A stretch of DNA of 64,000 nucleotides, taken from assembly GCF_016019955.1 (NCBI RefSeq), contig NZ_JAECRZ010000001.1, positions 434,001 to 498,000 of the forward strand, read 5' to 3'. The DNA comes from Thiosulfatihalobacter marinus (GTDB lineage: Bacteria; Pseudomonadota; Alphaproteobacteria; Rhodobacterales; Rhodobacteraceae). The position numbers were made by a program, and so were the translations under genes. The notes below the pieces were generated by a model. The model was not told the origin of the DNA and made no database searches. It was given only the letters and a program-made list of their open reading frames with translations. Below are positions 1-9,923 of this stretch, one piece after another (position 1 is the first letter of the stretch; every line of letters begins with the position of its first letter).

Positions 1-1
1 G

Positions 2-2020
2 GTGGTGCATGTGGATCACGGCATCGGGCGTTATCTGGGGCTTGAGGTGATCACGGCAGCCGGGGCCGCGCATGAGTGTATCGCGCTGGAATATGCTGAG
101 AACGCAAAGCTTTACCTGCCTGTTGAGAATATCGAACTGCTGTCCAGATACGGCCATGAGGAAGGCTTGCTGGATCGGCTGGGCGGGGGGGCGTGGCAGG
201 CCAAGAAAGCCCGGCTGAAGGAGCGTATCCGCGAAATGGCGGACCGGCTGATCCGGGTGGCGGCAGAGCGGGCGTTGCGGAGCGCGCCGGTGATGGAGGC
301 GCAGCATCATGCTTGGGAAGAGTTCAGCGCGCGCTTCCCCTATGAAGAGACCGACGACCAGCTGAGCGCGATTGGCGACGTGATGGGCGATCTTTCATCG
401 GGCCAGCCGATGGACCGGCTGATCTGCGGCGATGTGGGATTTGGCAAGACCGAGGTGGCGATGCGCGCCGCCTTTGTGGCGGCGATGTCAGGCATGCAGG
501 TGGCGGTGATCGCGCCAACCACGCTTTTGGCGCGTCAGCATTACAAGAGCTTTGCCGAACGTTTTCGGGGATTCCCCATAAATGTCAGGAGCTTGTCACG
601 TTTCATCTCAGCAGGAGAAGCGGACAAGACGCGCGACGGAATGGCGCGCGGCACGGTGGATATCGTGATCGGTACCCATGCGCTTTTGGCCAAAAGCGTG
701 CGGTTCAAGAATCTCGGCCTGTTGGTGATCGACGAGGAACAGCATTTCGGCGTTGCCCACAAGGAGCGGCTCAAGCAGATGCGCAGCGATGTGCATGTGC
801 TGACCCTGACGGCGACACCGATTCCGCGTACGCTGCAACTGAGCCTGTCGGGGGTGCGCGACCTGTCGATCATCGGCACGCCGCCCGTCGACCGTCTGGC
901 GATCCGCACATATGTCAGCGAATTTGATGCCGTCACCATACGCGAGGCTTTGTTAAGAGAGCATTACCGGGGCGGGCAAAGCTTTTACGTGGTGCCGCGC
1001 ATCAGCGATCTGCCTGAAATCGAAGCGTTCTTGCGCGAGCAGGTGCCGGAAGTCACGGTTGTCGTTGCCCATGGCCAGATGGCGGCAGGTGAACTGGATG
1101 ACCGGATGAACGCGTTTTACGACGGAAAATATGACGTTTTGCTGGCCACGACGATCGTGGAAAGCGGGCTGGATATTCCCACGGCCAATACGATGGTGGT
1201 GCATCGGGCCGATATGTTCGGGCTGGCGCAGCTCTATCAGATCAGGGGGCGCGTGGGCCGGTCCAAGACGCGGGCCTATGCCTATCTGACGACCCGGCCG
1301 CGTGCGCAGCTGACGCCAACGGCGGAAAAACGGCTGCGGGTGCTGGGCTCTCTCGACACGCTGGGCGCCGGATTTACCCTTGCATCTCAAGACCTTGATA
1401 TTCGCGGCGCGGGAAACCTGCTGGGCGAGGAACAGTCGGGGCAGATGCGCGATGTGGGCTATGAGCTCTACCAGTCGATGCTGGAGGAGGCGATTGCCAA
1501 GATCCGGGCCGGCGAAATGGAAGGGTTGAGCGAAGCGGATGACCAGTGGGCGCCGCAGATCAACCTGGGAGTGCCGGTGCTGATCCCGGAAAACTATGTG
1601 CCGGATCTGGATGTGCGTCTGGGGCTGTATCGCCGTCTGAGCGGGTTGCAGGGCAAGGTGGAGCTGGAGGGATTTGCCGCTGAACTGATCGACCGGTTTG
1701 GGAAATTGCCAAGGGAAGTCAATACCTTGCTGCTGGTGGTGCGGATCAAGGAGATGTGCAAGAAGGCCGGGATTTCCAAGCTGGACGGCGGGCCGAAAGG
1801 GGCAACGATCCAGTTCCACAACGACAAGTTCGCCTCGCCGCAGGGGCTTGTGGAGTTCATCCAGAACCAGAAGGGGCTGGCCAAGGTCAGGGACAACAAG
1901 ATCGTGGTGCGGCGGGACTGGAAGAAGGAAAGTGACAAGATCAAGGGCGCGTTTGCCATCGCCCGCGACCTGGCTGTGAAGGTCCGGGACGAACGGAAAA
2001 GGGCCGGGACGAAGGGCTGA
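2..2020 (+). CDS. mfd: Transcription-repair coupling factor Mfd, C-terminal part (5' truncated by window edge)
   Basis: Mfd is the cytoplasmic ATP-dependent translocase that removes RNA polymerase stalled at DNA lesions and recruits UvrA. The frame is open from the window edge, and about 672 of the usual ~1150 residues are present. The first visible residues (HVDHGIGRYLGLE) belong to the CarD-like RNA polymerase interaction domain. The superfamily 2 translocase follows, with Walker A GDVGFGKT near residue 141, DEEQ Walker B near 242, and the TATPIPRTL motif. A second RecA-like lobe carries the RGRVGRS motif, and the C-terminal TRCF regulatory domain comes last. No disruption is visible. The true start lies outside the window. 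Downstream is an 11-bp-period repeat and then a convergent TPR gene. Family assignment is secure. Confidence 0.97.
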   Translation: MVHVDHGIGRYLGLEVITAAGAAHECIALEYAENAKLYLPVENIELLSRYGHEEGLLDRLGGGAWQAKKARLKERIREMADRLIRVAAERALRSAPVMEAQHHAWEEFSARFPYEETDDQLSAIGDVMGDLSSGQPMDRLICGDVGFGKTEVAMRAAFVAAMSGMQVAVIAPTTLLARQHYKSFAERFRGFPINVRSLSRFISAGEADKTRDGMARGTVDIVIGTHALLAKSVRFKNLGLLVIDEEQHFGVAHKERLKQMRSDVHVLTLTATPIPRTLQLSLSGVRDLSIIGTPPVDRLAIRTYVSEFDAVTIREALLREHYRGGQSFYVVPRISDLPEIEAFLREQVPEVTVVVAHGQMAAGELDDRMNAFYDGKYDVLLATTIVESGLDIPTANTMVVHRADMFGLAQLYQIRGRVGRSKTRAYAYLTTRPRAQLTPTAEKRLRVLGSLDTLGAGFTLASQDLDIRGAGNLLGEEQSGQMRDVGYELYQSMLEEAIAKIRAGEMEGLSEADDQWAPQINLGVPVLIPENYVPDLDVRLGLYRRLSGLQGKVELEGFAAELIDRFGKLPREVNTLLLVVRIKEMCKKAGISKLDGGPKGATIQFHNDKFASPQGLVEFIQNQKGLAKVRDNKIVVRRDWKKESDKIKGAFAIARDLAVKVRDERKRAGTKG

Positions 2021-2026
2021 AAACGG

Positions 2027-2059
2027 CGTCGGTATTGCGTCGGTATCACGGCGGTGTCG
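2027..2059. repeat. Tandem 11-bp repeat, copy A (three units)
   Basis: Three head-to-tail units lie right after the mfd stop codon: CGTCGGTATTG, CGTCGGTATCA and CGGCGGTGTCG. A very similar array is present near 40.5 kb, and in both places a short A-run precedes the array. The unit length is about one helical turn. Function is unknown; it could be a protein-binding array or a dispersed intergenic repeat. Confidence 0.6.
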
Positions 2060-2105
2060 GTGCGCTCTTCAGGCTCTGCGAGCCTTCCTCGCGCGGGGCA
2101 GGCTG

Positions 2106-3773
2106 TCAGGCGGACATGGCCGCGCGGGCGCAGGCGCAGGAGGCTTTGACGGAAACGTCGGCGCGGGCTTCGGCCAGATCCAGACGTTGGCGGACATGGG
2201 GCAGTTCGGCGGTGTCGCCGCGCGCCGCGAGGCAATCGTGCAGGCCGCGCAGTGACCAGATATTGTCGGGATGCACCGTGGCGCGGGACAGCTGTCCGCC
2301 CAGCCCGAGATCCTCGCGGTAGACGGTTTCCGCCTCGGCGACGTGGCCCTGTTCAAAGAGCAGCGCCCCCAGCGCGTGGCGCACGGGCTGAATCCAGCCC
2401 CATGGCTCGTCATAGTTCAGGTTGTCTTCCAGATGTACCGCGGTGCGCAGGTGGTCAAAGGCGATGTCGTAATTCGCCTTTCGGTATTCCAGTTCGCCAT
2501 GCAGCATGTGATGCGCAACGGCGAGCAGATCTGTCACGGTATTGGTGTGCAACAGGCGCGTTTCCGGGACGGCGGCGCGGGCTTTGGCAAAGGCCCGGGC
2601 GGCGGTTTCGGCTTCGGGAATATTGCCAAGTGCCGCATGGGCGACGCCGCGCGCATAACAGGTATAGGCGTTCAGGGTGCAGTAAAGTTCGGGATCGTCG
2701 GGCGGGGCCAGTTGGGTCAGTTCCTGCCATTTGCCGAAACGGATCAGGATATGGGGGTACATGGCGCAGTAGGATTCGAAATAGTCGGCCATGGGTGGGG
2801 ATTGCACGCGCAGCATGTCTTCGGGGCAGGTATCCAGAATGCCCTGGTTGGCCTCAAGCGCGGGCTGCATCTGGCCAAGGAACAGCGCGCCGTAGATGAC
2901 GAAGTGATAATTGTGGATGCGATAGCCGGTGTAGATGTTGTAGGCGCCTTCGCGTTCGTAGAATTTCATGTCGGCGACGCTGGCGGCCCGGTTCCAGCGC
3001 ACGACGTTTTCGTAATGGCCGCACAGCGCGTCGATATGGGTGGGCATATGGATCAGGTGGCCGCCATCGGGCATCAGCGTGCGCAGCGCATCGGCGGCCT
3101 TGAGCGCCCTTTCGGGGACGGGCGACATCTCCATGAGGTGCACGTAGAGATGCAGCAGGCCGGGGTGGCGCATGGCCGCCGGATCGTCGCGCATCGCGTT
3201 CTCAAGCAGGGCCTGACATTCCAGGGTATCGGCGCCCCTGGTCGGGGCGGCCGCGGGCAGGTTCCACATGTTCCAGGGAAAGAGGTTGAGCAGGGATTCG
3301 GCAAAGATGGTGGTGACTTCGAGATTGTCCGGGTGCGCGGCGTGGGCGCTGCGCATGGCATCGGCAAAGGCGTTGTTCCATGTTTCCATAGTGTCGATAT
3401 CGGTGATCGTGGCCTGTGGGTAACGCAGGGGCAGGGCGCGGATAAGGGCGATTTCAACACTGGTTGCACTGGCAAGGCGTTCCATGGCGGCCTGTGTGGC
3501 GGAATGGGCCGTGGCAAGCGCCACGGCGCGGCCGGCCTCGTCGAACAGTTCCCACCACATGTTGTAGTTCGGCCCGGCGGCATAGGCGATGCCCCAATGG
3601 GCCATGGCGCAATCGGGATCGGCCAGCGCGGCGTTGCGAAAACAGACAACGGCCTCTTCGTGGTTGTAATTGTAGGTCCAGTTCAGGCCGCGATCGAACC
3701 AGAGCTGGGCCTCGGGGCTGGAGGTGGTGACGGGAAAGCTGTGCTCTCCAAGGTCGTAGCCATAATCAGCCAT
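2106..3773 (-). CDS. Tetratricopeptide-repeat protein of unknown function
   Basis: This is a 555-residue, probably cytoplasmic protein with no signal peptide. It is built from TPR-like helical pairs: NHEEAVVCFRNAALADPDCAMAHWG-type text near the N-terminus, and further helices such as GNIPEAETAARAFAKA and EQGHVAEAETVYRE towards the C-terminus. I recognise no catalytic motif. TPR scaffolds usually mediate protein contacts, so any specific role would be inference. An upstream in-frame ATG exists at 3812, but the ATG at 3773 has a GGGAG sequence about seven bases before it and gives the natural MADYGYDLGEHSFP start, so I chose that. It converges on mfd and stands just upstream of, and on the same strand as, the MFS gene's 3' end. 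Confidence 0.8.
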   Translation of the reverse strand: MADYGYDLGEHSFPVTTSSPEAQLWFDRGLNWTYNYNHEEAVVCFRNAALADPDCAMAHWGIAYAAGPNYNMWWELFDEAGRAVALATAHSATQAAMERLASATSVEIALIRALPLRYPQATITDIDTMETWNNAFADAMRSAHAAHPDNLEVTTIFAESLLNLFPWNMWNLPAAAPTRGADTLECQALLENAMRDDPAAMRHPGLLHLYVHLMEMSPVPERALKAADALRTLMPDGGHLIHMPTHIDALCGHYENVVRWNRAASVADMKFYEREGAYNIYTGYRIHNYHFVIYGALFLGQMQPALEANQGILDTCPEDMLRVQSPPMADYFESYCAMYPHILIRFGKWQELTQLAPPDDPELYCTLNAYTCYARGVAHAALGNIPEAETAARAFAKARAAVPETRLLHTNTVTDLLAVAHHMLHGELEYRKANYDIAFDHLRTAVHLEDNLNYDEPWGWIQPVRHALGALLFEQGHVAEAETVYREDLGLGGQLSRATVHPDNIWSLRGLHDCLAARGDTAELPHVRQRLDLAEARADVSVKASCACARAAMSA

Positions 3774-3834
3774 AGCGGACACTCCCTGTTGTGCGCAGGC
3801 ATCGTAGCACATTCGGAAAAGGAGGGTGAAATGC

Positions 3835-5046
3835 TCAGTCGAAGGTCTCGACGGCGCGCATCCGCAGCATCAGCAGGAAGCTGAGCGTGGACAGCACGAG
3901 CAGCGCCAGCGCCAACGGCAGGGCGGTGCCGTCAAAGGCCAGCCCGATTGGGGCGGCGATGGCGGCCCCCAGAATGGTGGCGATGGCGCCCATGATGCTG
4001 GCCCCGGTGCCGGCCATATGGCCCAGCGGCTCCATCGCGAGGGCGTTCAGGTTGCCAAGCGTCATGCCGACCGAAAAGAACACGGCGGTTTGCCACAGGG
4101 CGAATACATAGAACTGAATGTCGCTCACCGGCAGCAGGGTGACGGCCAGCGCCATGCTGGCGGCCAGAACGATCTGCGCGCCGGTGGCTGCCGTGATCAG
4201 GTAGCGCATTCCCAGGCGCATGACGAGCCTGGCATTGAGCAGGCTGGCGCTGCCCGATATCAGCGCAACCCCGGCAAACCACAGCGGGAACTGGTCGCCG
4301 CGATCATAGGTCAGGTCATAGACCTGCTGAACCGAGCTGATCATCCCGAACAGCGAGCCAAAGATCAGAGATTGCACCAGAATCGAGATGCGCACGGCGG
4401 GGATACGCCACATTTCGCCCATGCCCGAGGTGATCTTTGCAAACGAGAAGGGGCGGCGGTTTTCGACCGTCAGAGGCTCGGGCAGGCGGATGCTGACCCA
4501 AAGCACGGTGATCAGGGAAAACAGCATGAAGGCGATGAAGATACCGCGCCAGCCGGAGAAATCGATGATCACGGCGCCAAGGGCGGGGGCGATGGCGGGA
4601 ACCAGGGTGAAGATCATCATGGCAAAGGACACAATGCGCGCCATTTCGCGCCCCGAATAGAGATCGCGCACGATGGCCAGGGTTACGATGCGCGGCCCGG
4701 CGGTGCCGATGCCCTGAACGACGCGGGCAATCAGGATGACTTCCAGCGTCTGGCCGATATAGGCCACGAAGGCACAGATCGAATAGACGACCGCACCGCC
4801 GATCAGCACCGGCTTGCGCCCGAACCGATCCGAGAGCGGGCCGGTGAAGAAGGTGCCAAGCCCCATGCCCAGCACATAGGATGTCAGGATCAGCTGTGCC
4901 CGGTTGATATTGTCGGGGCTGAGTTGCCGCCCGATATCGGGCAGGGCAGGCAGCATGGCATCGATGGAAAAGGCCACGGTTGCAAAAAGCATCGCGCACA
5001 TGGCGATGAATTCGACCCGGCTCATGGGGTTGGAGGCGCTGGTCAT
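3835..5046 (-). CDS. MFS drug-resistance transporter, Bcr/CflA type
   Basis: A 403-residue inner-membrane transporter with about 12 hydrophobic segments. The MFS signature in the loop between helices 2 and 3 is present as GPLSDRFGRKPVLIGG, around residue 70. Motif C-like text (PAIAPALGAVI) lies in helix 5, as in the 12-TM drug/H+ antiporters. Length and motifs match the Bcr/CflA family, proton-driven exporters of bicyclomycin, chloramphenicol or sulfonamide-like compounds. The substrate cannot be read from sequence. Its ATG overlaps the stop of the upstream potassium-channel gene by four bases (ATGA), so the two are translationally coupled within a run that also contains frnE-like and acyl-CoA synthetase genes. 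Confidence 0.88.
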   Translation of the reverse strand: MTSASNPMSRVEFIAMCAMLFATVAFSIDAMLPALPDIGRQLSPDNINRAQLILTSYVLGMGLGTFFTGPLSDRFGRKPVLIGGAVVYSICAFVAYIGQTLEVILIARVVQGIGTAGPRIVTLAIVRDLYSGREMARIVSFAMMIFTLVPAIAPALGAVIIDFSGWRGIFIAFMLFSLITVLWVSIRLPEPLTVENRRPFSFAKITSGMGEMWRIPAVRISILVQSLIFGSLFGMISSVQQVYDLTYDRGDQFPLWFAGVALISGSASLLNARLVMRLGMRYLITAATGAQIVLAASMALAVTLLPVSDIQFYVFALWQTAVFFSVGMTLGNLNALAMEPLGHMAGTGASIMGAIATILGAAIAAPIGLAFDGTALPLALALLVLSTLSFLLMLRMRAVETFD

Positions 5047-5405
5047 GGGCTGGGCCGGTCGTCCCTGTTATCGGCCTGGGGTTCTTGCCCGGCTTTGTGA
5101 TGTCCAAGCCGCGCGATGAGCCATTCGGTATGTGCTGCACGCTTCTCGGCCGCGATATGGCCGATCTGTTGGATCACGAAAGCAAAGATGCCCAAGCCCA
5201 GGAAAATGTAGATGGTCGTTCCGATCTTGCCCAGCGTGGTAACGGGTACAATCGAGCCGTATCCGACCGTTGACAGCGTGACCACGGAAAAGAAATAGCT
5301 GTCGACCCAGCTCCAGCCTTCGACATAGTGAAAGAAGGCGGTGCCGCCCAGAATAACCGGGGCCAGCAGGAAGAGCAGGGTTATCAGCCGCTCGAACCTG
5401 GTCAT
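5043..5405 (-). CDS. Two-transmembrane potassium channel protein
   Basis: A 120-residue minimal ion channel. The first transmembrane helix covers about residues 8-27. A pore helix and the potassium selectivity filter TVGYGS (46-51) follow, then a second helix at about 60-84 and a short hydrophilic tail without a recognisable RCK/TrkA-N domain. This is the KcsA-like layout, expected to work as a tetramer in the inner membrane. The start chosen is the ATG at 5405, which overlaps the stop of the upstream DsbA-family gene (ATGA). A start at 5450 would add 15 residues inside that gene and is less likely. The gene also overlaps the downstream MFS gene by four bases. Confidence 0.88.
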   Translation of the reverse strand: MTRFERLITLLFLLAPVILGGTAFFHYVEGWSWVDSYFFSVVTLSTVGYGSIVPVTTLGKIGTTIYIFLGLGIFAFVIQQIGHIAAEKRAAHTEWLIARLGHHKAGQEPQADNRDDRPSP

Positions 5406-6043
5406 TCGGCGGCCTGTTGATCCCGCAATTCGCCGATCACCTTGCGCCACAGGTCTGCGGGCTGGGCGCCCGGTACGGCATGCTGGTTGGCAATGATGAA
5501 GGTGGGCACGGAATTGACCCCCATTTCGCGGCTATGGGTGTCACGCTGGCGGATGTTGTCGATATCGGCATCCGAGGCAAGCAGCTTGCCGATCACCGCC
5601 GCGTCCAGCCCGGCGCTGTCCGCCAGATCGCAGAGCACTTCGGTATTGCCGATATCGCGGCCTTCCCTGAAATACGCCTTGAACAGGGCATCGACGATGG
5701 CGTTTTGCTTGCCCTCGATCCCGGCCCAGTGGATCAGGCGGTGGGCATTGATCGTGTTGGGTGTGCGCTGAATGGCGGCAAAGTCAATGTCCAGCCCTTC
5801 TTCGCGCGCGTGTTTGTCGATCTCGCCATAAACGCGCAGGGCGTTTTCCCTGCCGCCGAATTTGGTTTCGAGATATTCGCGCCGGTCCATGCCCTGGGAG
5901 GGCATGTCGGGGTTGAGCTGGAACGGGTGCCATTCGATGGCGAAGGGGTGGTCGGGCTCGGCCCCCAGCGCCTTTTCCAGCCGGGCCTTGCCGATATAGC
6001 ACCACGGGCAGATGGGATCGGAAAGGATATCAAGCTTGATCAT
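5402..6043 (-). CDS. DsbA-family oxidoreductase, FrnE-like
   Basis: A 213-residue thioredoxin-fold protein of the FrnE / 2-hydroxychromene-2-carboxylate isomerase branch of the DsbA family. The active-site CPWC sits at residues 12-15, directly after the first beta strand. The cis-proline region near the C-terminus reads GVNSVPTFI. There is no signal peptide, so it is a cytoplasmic thiol-disulfide oxidoreductase or isomerase, as usual in this branch. The natural substrate is unknown. It overlaps the genes on both sides by four bases (acyl-CoA synthetase upstream, potassium channel downstream), so all are probably one transcript. Length matches the family. Confidence 0.9.
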   Translation of the reverse strand: MIKLDILSDPICPWCYIGKARLEKALGAEPDHPFAIEWHPFQLNPDMPSQGMDRREYLETKFGGRENALRVYGEIDKHAREEGLDIDFAAIQRTPNTINAHRLIHWAGIEGKQNAIVDALFKAYFREGRDIGNTEVLCDLADSAGLDAAVIGKLLASDADIDNIRQRDTHSREMGVNSVPTFIIANQHAVPGAQPADLWRKVIGELRDQQAAE

Positions 6044-7560
6044 GTCTTCGCCTTAAATTGGGCGCGCAGGGCGCGGCGGCTGAGCTTGCCGTTGGGATTG
6101 GTGGGCAGGGCGTCGAGCCGGTGAAAGAGTTTGGGCTGCTTGTAGCGGGCCAGGTTCTGTTCGGCATACGCTTTCAGGGCCGCTTCGTCCAGATCGGAAG
6201 CCGAGGTGTAGAAGGCGGCAATAATGCGGGCGTCCTGCTTGATTTCCACGTCGGTCACACCCACCGCGACGATGCCGGGGCAGCGTGCCAGCGCGGATTC
6301 GACTTCAAGTGGGGAAACGCGGTAGCCGCCGGCATTCATCATGTCGTCGGCGCGCCCCGCATAGGTGATGCAGGATTGCGCATCCATCCGGCCCTGATCG
6401 CCGGTCAGGAACCAGTCGCCCTGAAACCGCGCGGCGGTTTCGTCGGGCGCGTTCAGGTAGCCAAGCATCAGGCCGGGGTCACTGCGATGCACGGCAATGG
6501 TGCCTTCGGTGCCCAGCGGAACGGGGCCGGTTTCATCGACAATGGCGACGCGGCGCCCGGTTTGCGGCCGGCCCAGCGTGCCGGGCCGGGCCGGGCTGAA
6601 GGGGCTGGCGGAGATGAAGGTAGAGCATTCCGACATGCCGTAGGCCTCGTATAGCGCGGTGCCTGTGGCCTCGAACCAGTCTTCGCGGATGGTTTCCGAG
6701 AGTTTTTCGCCCGCTGTCAGCCCGTGGCGCAGATCCGGCAGGTGAATGTCTGGATGGTCCGACAACATCTTGCGGTAGACGCCGGGCGCGGCGGCAAAAA
6801 TCGTGGCCTGATGACGCTTGAGCAATAGCGGCAGGGCGGAAATCCCGACACCCTGTGCCGGGATCAGCGCGGTGGCGCCCACGGACCACGGATCCATCAG
6901 GCCGGTGCCAAGCGTATAGGTCCAGTTGAAGGCGCCGGCGTGCAGCAGGCGGTCGGCAGAGGTCAGGCCGTACCAGCCGTCATGCATCATCCGGCGCGCC
7001 CAGATCGCCCGATGCGCATGGCACACCGCGCGCGGCACGCCCGAGGTGCCGGATGTGTAGATGATATAGGCCATGCGGTCCGGATCGCCCATATCGTATT
7101 TGGCGGGCGGCAGATCGCGCATGGCTTCGAGTTCGCGGGGCAGGATCTGGGGAATGCCGGGCGTATCGGGACAGGCAATGGCCGGGTCGCGCAGAATGGC
7201 GCGGGGGGCGATGTCGGCGATCATCCTTTCGGTTTCGCCCGATGTCAGCTGCGAGGAGGTGGGGACCGGGATCAGGCCAACGGCGATGGCACCCAGATAG
7301 GCGATGGGAAACTCGACGGTGTTGCCAAGCCGCATGAGCACCCTGTCGCCCGGTTTCAGCCCGGCCTGCAACAGGCCCGTGCCGGTGCCGAGCACCGCGG
7401 CCTTCATGCGTGCGAAGCTAAAGCGTTCGGAGCCGGACAGGGACAGGACCGACAGGGCGATCTTGTCGGGCTGTGTGTCGGCCATGGCCAGCACATGGGC
7501 GGCCATGTTGAACGGGGACGGGCAGGGCGGGGGCGGGCCTTGGTCAAAAAGGGAGGTCAT
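6040..7560 (-). CDS. AMP-binding acyl-CoA synthetase / ligase
   Basis: A 506-residue ANL-superfamily enzyme that should activate a carboxylate as acyl-AMP and transfer it to CoA. The P-loop-like motif YTSGTSGVPRA lies near residue 165, the YGMSE motif (A5) near 310, TGDQGR near 395, and the C-terminal catalytic lysine motif NGKLSRRAL near 495. The sequence resembles the benzoate/acetyl-CoA synthetase branch, but the substrate cannot be fixed by inspection. It is the first gene of a minus-strand run (synthetase, FrnE-like protein, K+ channel, MFS). It faces the HTH-cupin regulator across about 65 bases, which suggests that this regulator may control it. Confidence 0.88.
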   Translation of the reverse strand: MTSLFDQGPPPPCPSPFNMAAHVLAMADTQPDKIALSVLSLSGSERFSFARMKAAVLGTGTGLLQAGLKPGDRVLMRLGNTVEFPIAYLGAIAVGLIPVPTSSQLTSGETERMIADIAPRAILRDPAIACPDTPGIPQILPRELEAMRDLPPAKYDMGDPDRMAYIIYTSGTSGVPRAVCHAHRAIWARRMMHDGWYGLTSADRLLHAGAFNWTYTLGTGLMDPWSVGATALIPAQGVGISALPLLLKRHQATIFAAAPGVYRKMLSDHPDIHLPDLRHGLTAGEKLSETIREDWFEATGTALYEAYGMSECSTFISASPFSPARPGTLGRPQTGRRVAIVDETGPVPLGTEGTIAVHRSDPGLMLGYLNAPDETAARFQGDWFLTGDQGRMDAQSCITYAGRADDMMNAGGYRVSPLEVESALARCPGIVAVGVTDVEIKQDARIIAAFYTSASDLDEAALKAYAEQNLARYKQPKLFHRLDALPTNPNGKLSRRALRAQFKAKT

Positions 7561-7625
7561 GGGGCGTAGCTATGCCGCCCTGCGCAGTGTTGCAAGTCTT
7601 TGCGCCGCTGCGTAAGACACCGGCC

Positions 7626-8252
7626 ATGAGTGTTTCCAAAGACCCGAAATCGCTTATCCGGATTGCCCGCGAAAATGGCGGGCAAGACCATGTGGAGCCG
7701 TTGAACCTGGGAACGCGGGTGCGCGAGCTGCGCAAGGCGCATGGCTGGACGCTGGAACAGGCGGCCCGGCAGGCCGGGCTGGCGCGCTCGACCCTGTCCA
7801 AGATCGAGAACGGGCAGATGTCGCCCACCTATGATGCGCTCAGGAAACTGGCCGAAGGGCTGGAGATTTCAGTGCCCCAGCTTTTCACCCCACCCAAGAA
7901 GGACCAGGTGACGGGCCGGATGGCGGTAGTGAAATCGGGTGAAGGTGTGCATCAGGCAACCGTAACCTATGAGCATGAACTGCTGGCCGAGGGGCTGCGC
8001 AAGAAGGCGATGCTGCCTTATCGGGCGCGGGTGCGGGCGCGGTCGATGGAGGAGTTCGACGGCTGGGTGCGCCATGACGGTGAGGAATTTCTGTATGTGC
8101 TGACCGGGGTGGTGCGGCTGTATACCGAGTATTACGAGCCGGTCGAGATGCGCCGGGGCGACAGCGCCTATTACGACGGCGCGATGGGGCATAACGTGGT
8201 GTCGGTGAGCGAGGATGACGCGATGATCCTGTGGGTCACGTCCTTGGTTTGA
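7626..8252 (+). CDS. XRE-family regulator with C-terminal cupin domain
   Basis: A 208-residue DNA-binding protein. The helix-turn-helix covers about residues 25-80, with LEQAARQAGLARSTLSKIENG as its core. A cupin_2 barrel occupies about residues 120-200 (motif EEFLYVLTGVVRLYTE and a later GDSAYYDGAMGH). HTH-cupin proteins of this SutR/PuuR-like type sense small metabolites through the cupin and regulate adjacent catabolic or transport genes. A divergent neighbour, the acyl-CoA synthetase, is a natural target but this is inference. The first in-frame ATG of the open frame (7572) lies in the promoter region; ATG 7626 gives the expected N-terminus. A GC-rich palindrome follows the stop. Confidence 0.87.
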   Translation: MSVSKDPKSLIRIARENGGQDHVEPLNLGTRVRELRKAHGWTLEQAARQAGLARSTLSKIENGQMSPTYDALRKLAEGLEISVPQLFTPPKKDQVTGRMAVVKSGEGVHQATVTYEHELLAEGLRKKAMLPYRARVRARSMEEFDGWVRHDGEEFLYVLTGVVRLYTEYYEPVEMRRGDSAYYDGAMGHNVVSVSEDDAMILWVTSLV

Positions 8253-8271
8253 GCGTAAGCAAATTGTGTGC

Positions 8272-8285
8272 GCGTGCGCGCACGC
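8272..8285. terminator. GC palindrome between convergent genes, possible terminator
   Basis: GCGTGCG-CGCACGC is a perfect 14-bp palindrome in the short gap between the convergent HTH-cupin and DUF1638 genes. The T-rich sequence GGTTTTGTTGGGTTTT follows on the plus strand. It can fold into a hairpin with a small loop. A terminator for the regulator gene is the simplest reading. Confidence 0.45.
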
Positions 8286-8328
8286 AGGTTTTGTTGGGTT
8301 TTGGCACCCGGTCCCTACGAAGCGAGGA

Positions 8329-8967
8329 TCAGAGTTTGGCGAGGGTTGTTGCGAGGTCGCCATAACCGGTAAGGCGTCGTTCGAAGGCGAGGCCGAGCCT
8401 GTCGGCGCAGGCGCGGGCCTTTTCGGTGAGCGCGCGATCGTCGGTCTGGGCCTGATAGACCAGTTTCGTATAGTTGCCGAACATGATCGGGATCAGTTCC
8501 GGGTGGCGATCGAACCCCATGGGTTTCCAGACGAAGGATTCGAACTGACGCACCAGGAAATCGGTGAGATAGAAGGCGGTGATCTCGGTTTGCGCCAGGT
8601 CCGCGAAGCGCTCGTTGCCTTCGAAGAACGCATAGCAATGCGGCCCCTCGATCATCTGGACGCCAAGATCGGCGCAGGTTTGCTGTAAGAGGCCGCCGGT
8701 GCCGCAATCGGCATAAACCACGAAGATACTGTCATAGCTGGCGCGGTGTTTTTCAACCGCGTCCCGCACCGCGGCGGGGATCCTTTGTGGATGGATATGC
8801 AGGATCGCCGGGAGGCAGGTGAGATCCAGGTGGTCCCAGCCATTGGTGCGTTTCAGGTCAAGGATTTCGCGGGCCAGCGCGCCGCAGGCCAGCAACAGGA
8901 TGCGCCCGGAACCGGCGGATGGGGCAAGCCCGTCCTGTGTCAAAGCGGTGTCGTCGGGCAGATCCAT
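8329..8967 (-). CDS. DUF1638 domain-containing protein
   Basis: A 212-residue protein matching the uncharacterised DUF1638 family. Landmarks are ILLLACGALAREIL near residue 23, YADCGTGGLL near 85, the EGPHCYAFFEG segment, and conserved aromatic text in FESFVWKPMG. There is no signal peptide or membrane helix. DUF1638 proteins are often found next to corrinoid-dependent methyltransferase genes, and here the corrinoid-binding protein lies 76 bases upstream on the same strand. A role in corrinoid protein maturation, loading or methyl transfer is a guess from context. The ATG at 8967 (MDLPDDTAL) is preferred over the open frame's first ATG at 9003, which lies in low-information, arginine-rich text. 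Confidence 0.8.
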   Translation of the reverse strand: MDLPDDTALTQDGLAPSAGSGRILLLACGALAREILDLKRTNGWDHLDLTCLPAILHIHPQRIPAAVRDAVEKHRASYDSIFVVYADCGTGGLLQQTCADLGVQMIEGPHCYAFFEGNERFADLAQTEITAFYLTDFLVRQFESFVWKPMGFDRHPELIPIMFGNYTKLVYQAQTDDRALTEKARACADRLGLAFERRLTGYGDLATTLAKL

Positions 8968-9043
8968 CGCGCGGCTCCGTCTTCGGCAACCGGCCCGCCG
9001 CAAGATGAAGGGCGGGCCGGTCCGGGTGCAGGCGAACGCCTTG

Positions 9044-9745
<702 letters not shown>

Positions 9746-9923
9746 GGTCATATCCCGATTTGCCGGCGCATGCGCCCGTTTCCTTGCTGACCCCACTTTG
9801 TCCGAAAGCGACTGCCAGACTGTCTGATTAACGACATAGCCGACGCCGGTTCCGACTTGTAAGGCGGAAAAAGCATGGGCCGCTTGAAAGATTCTCATGT
9901 CAAACATGGGGTTTGTTGCAAGG

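Noticed and set aside
3826-5100. 424-residue plus-strand open frame opposite the MFS gene
   Set aside because: The translation is rich in Gln, His, Gly and Asp without hydrophobic core, and it exactly mirrors an obvious transporter.
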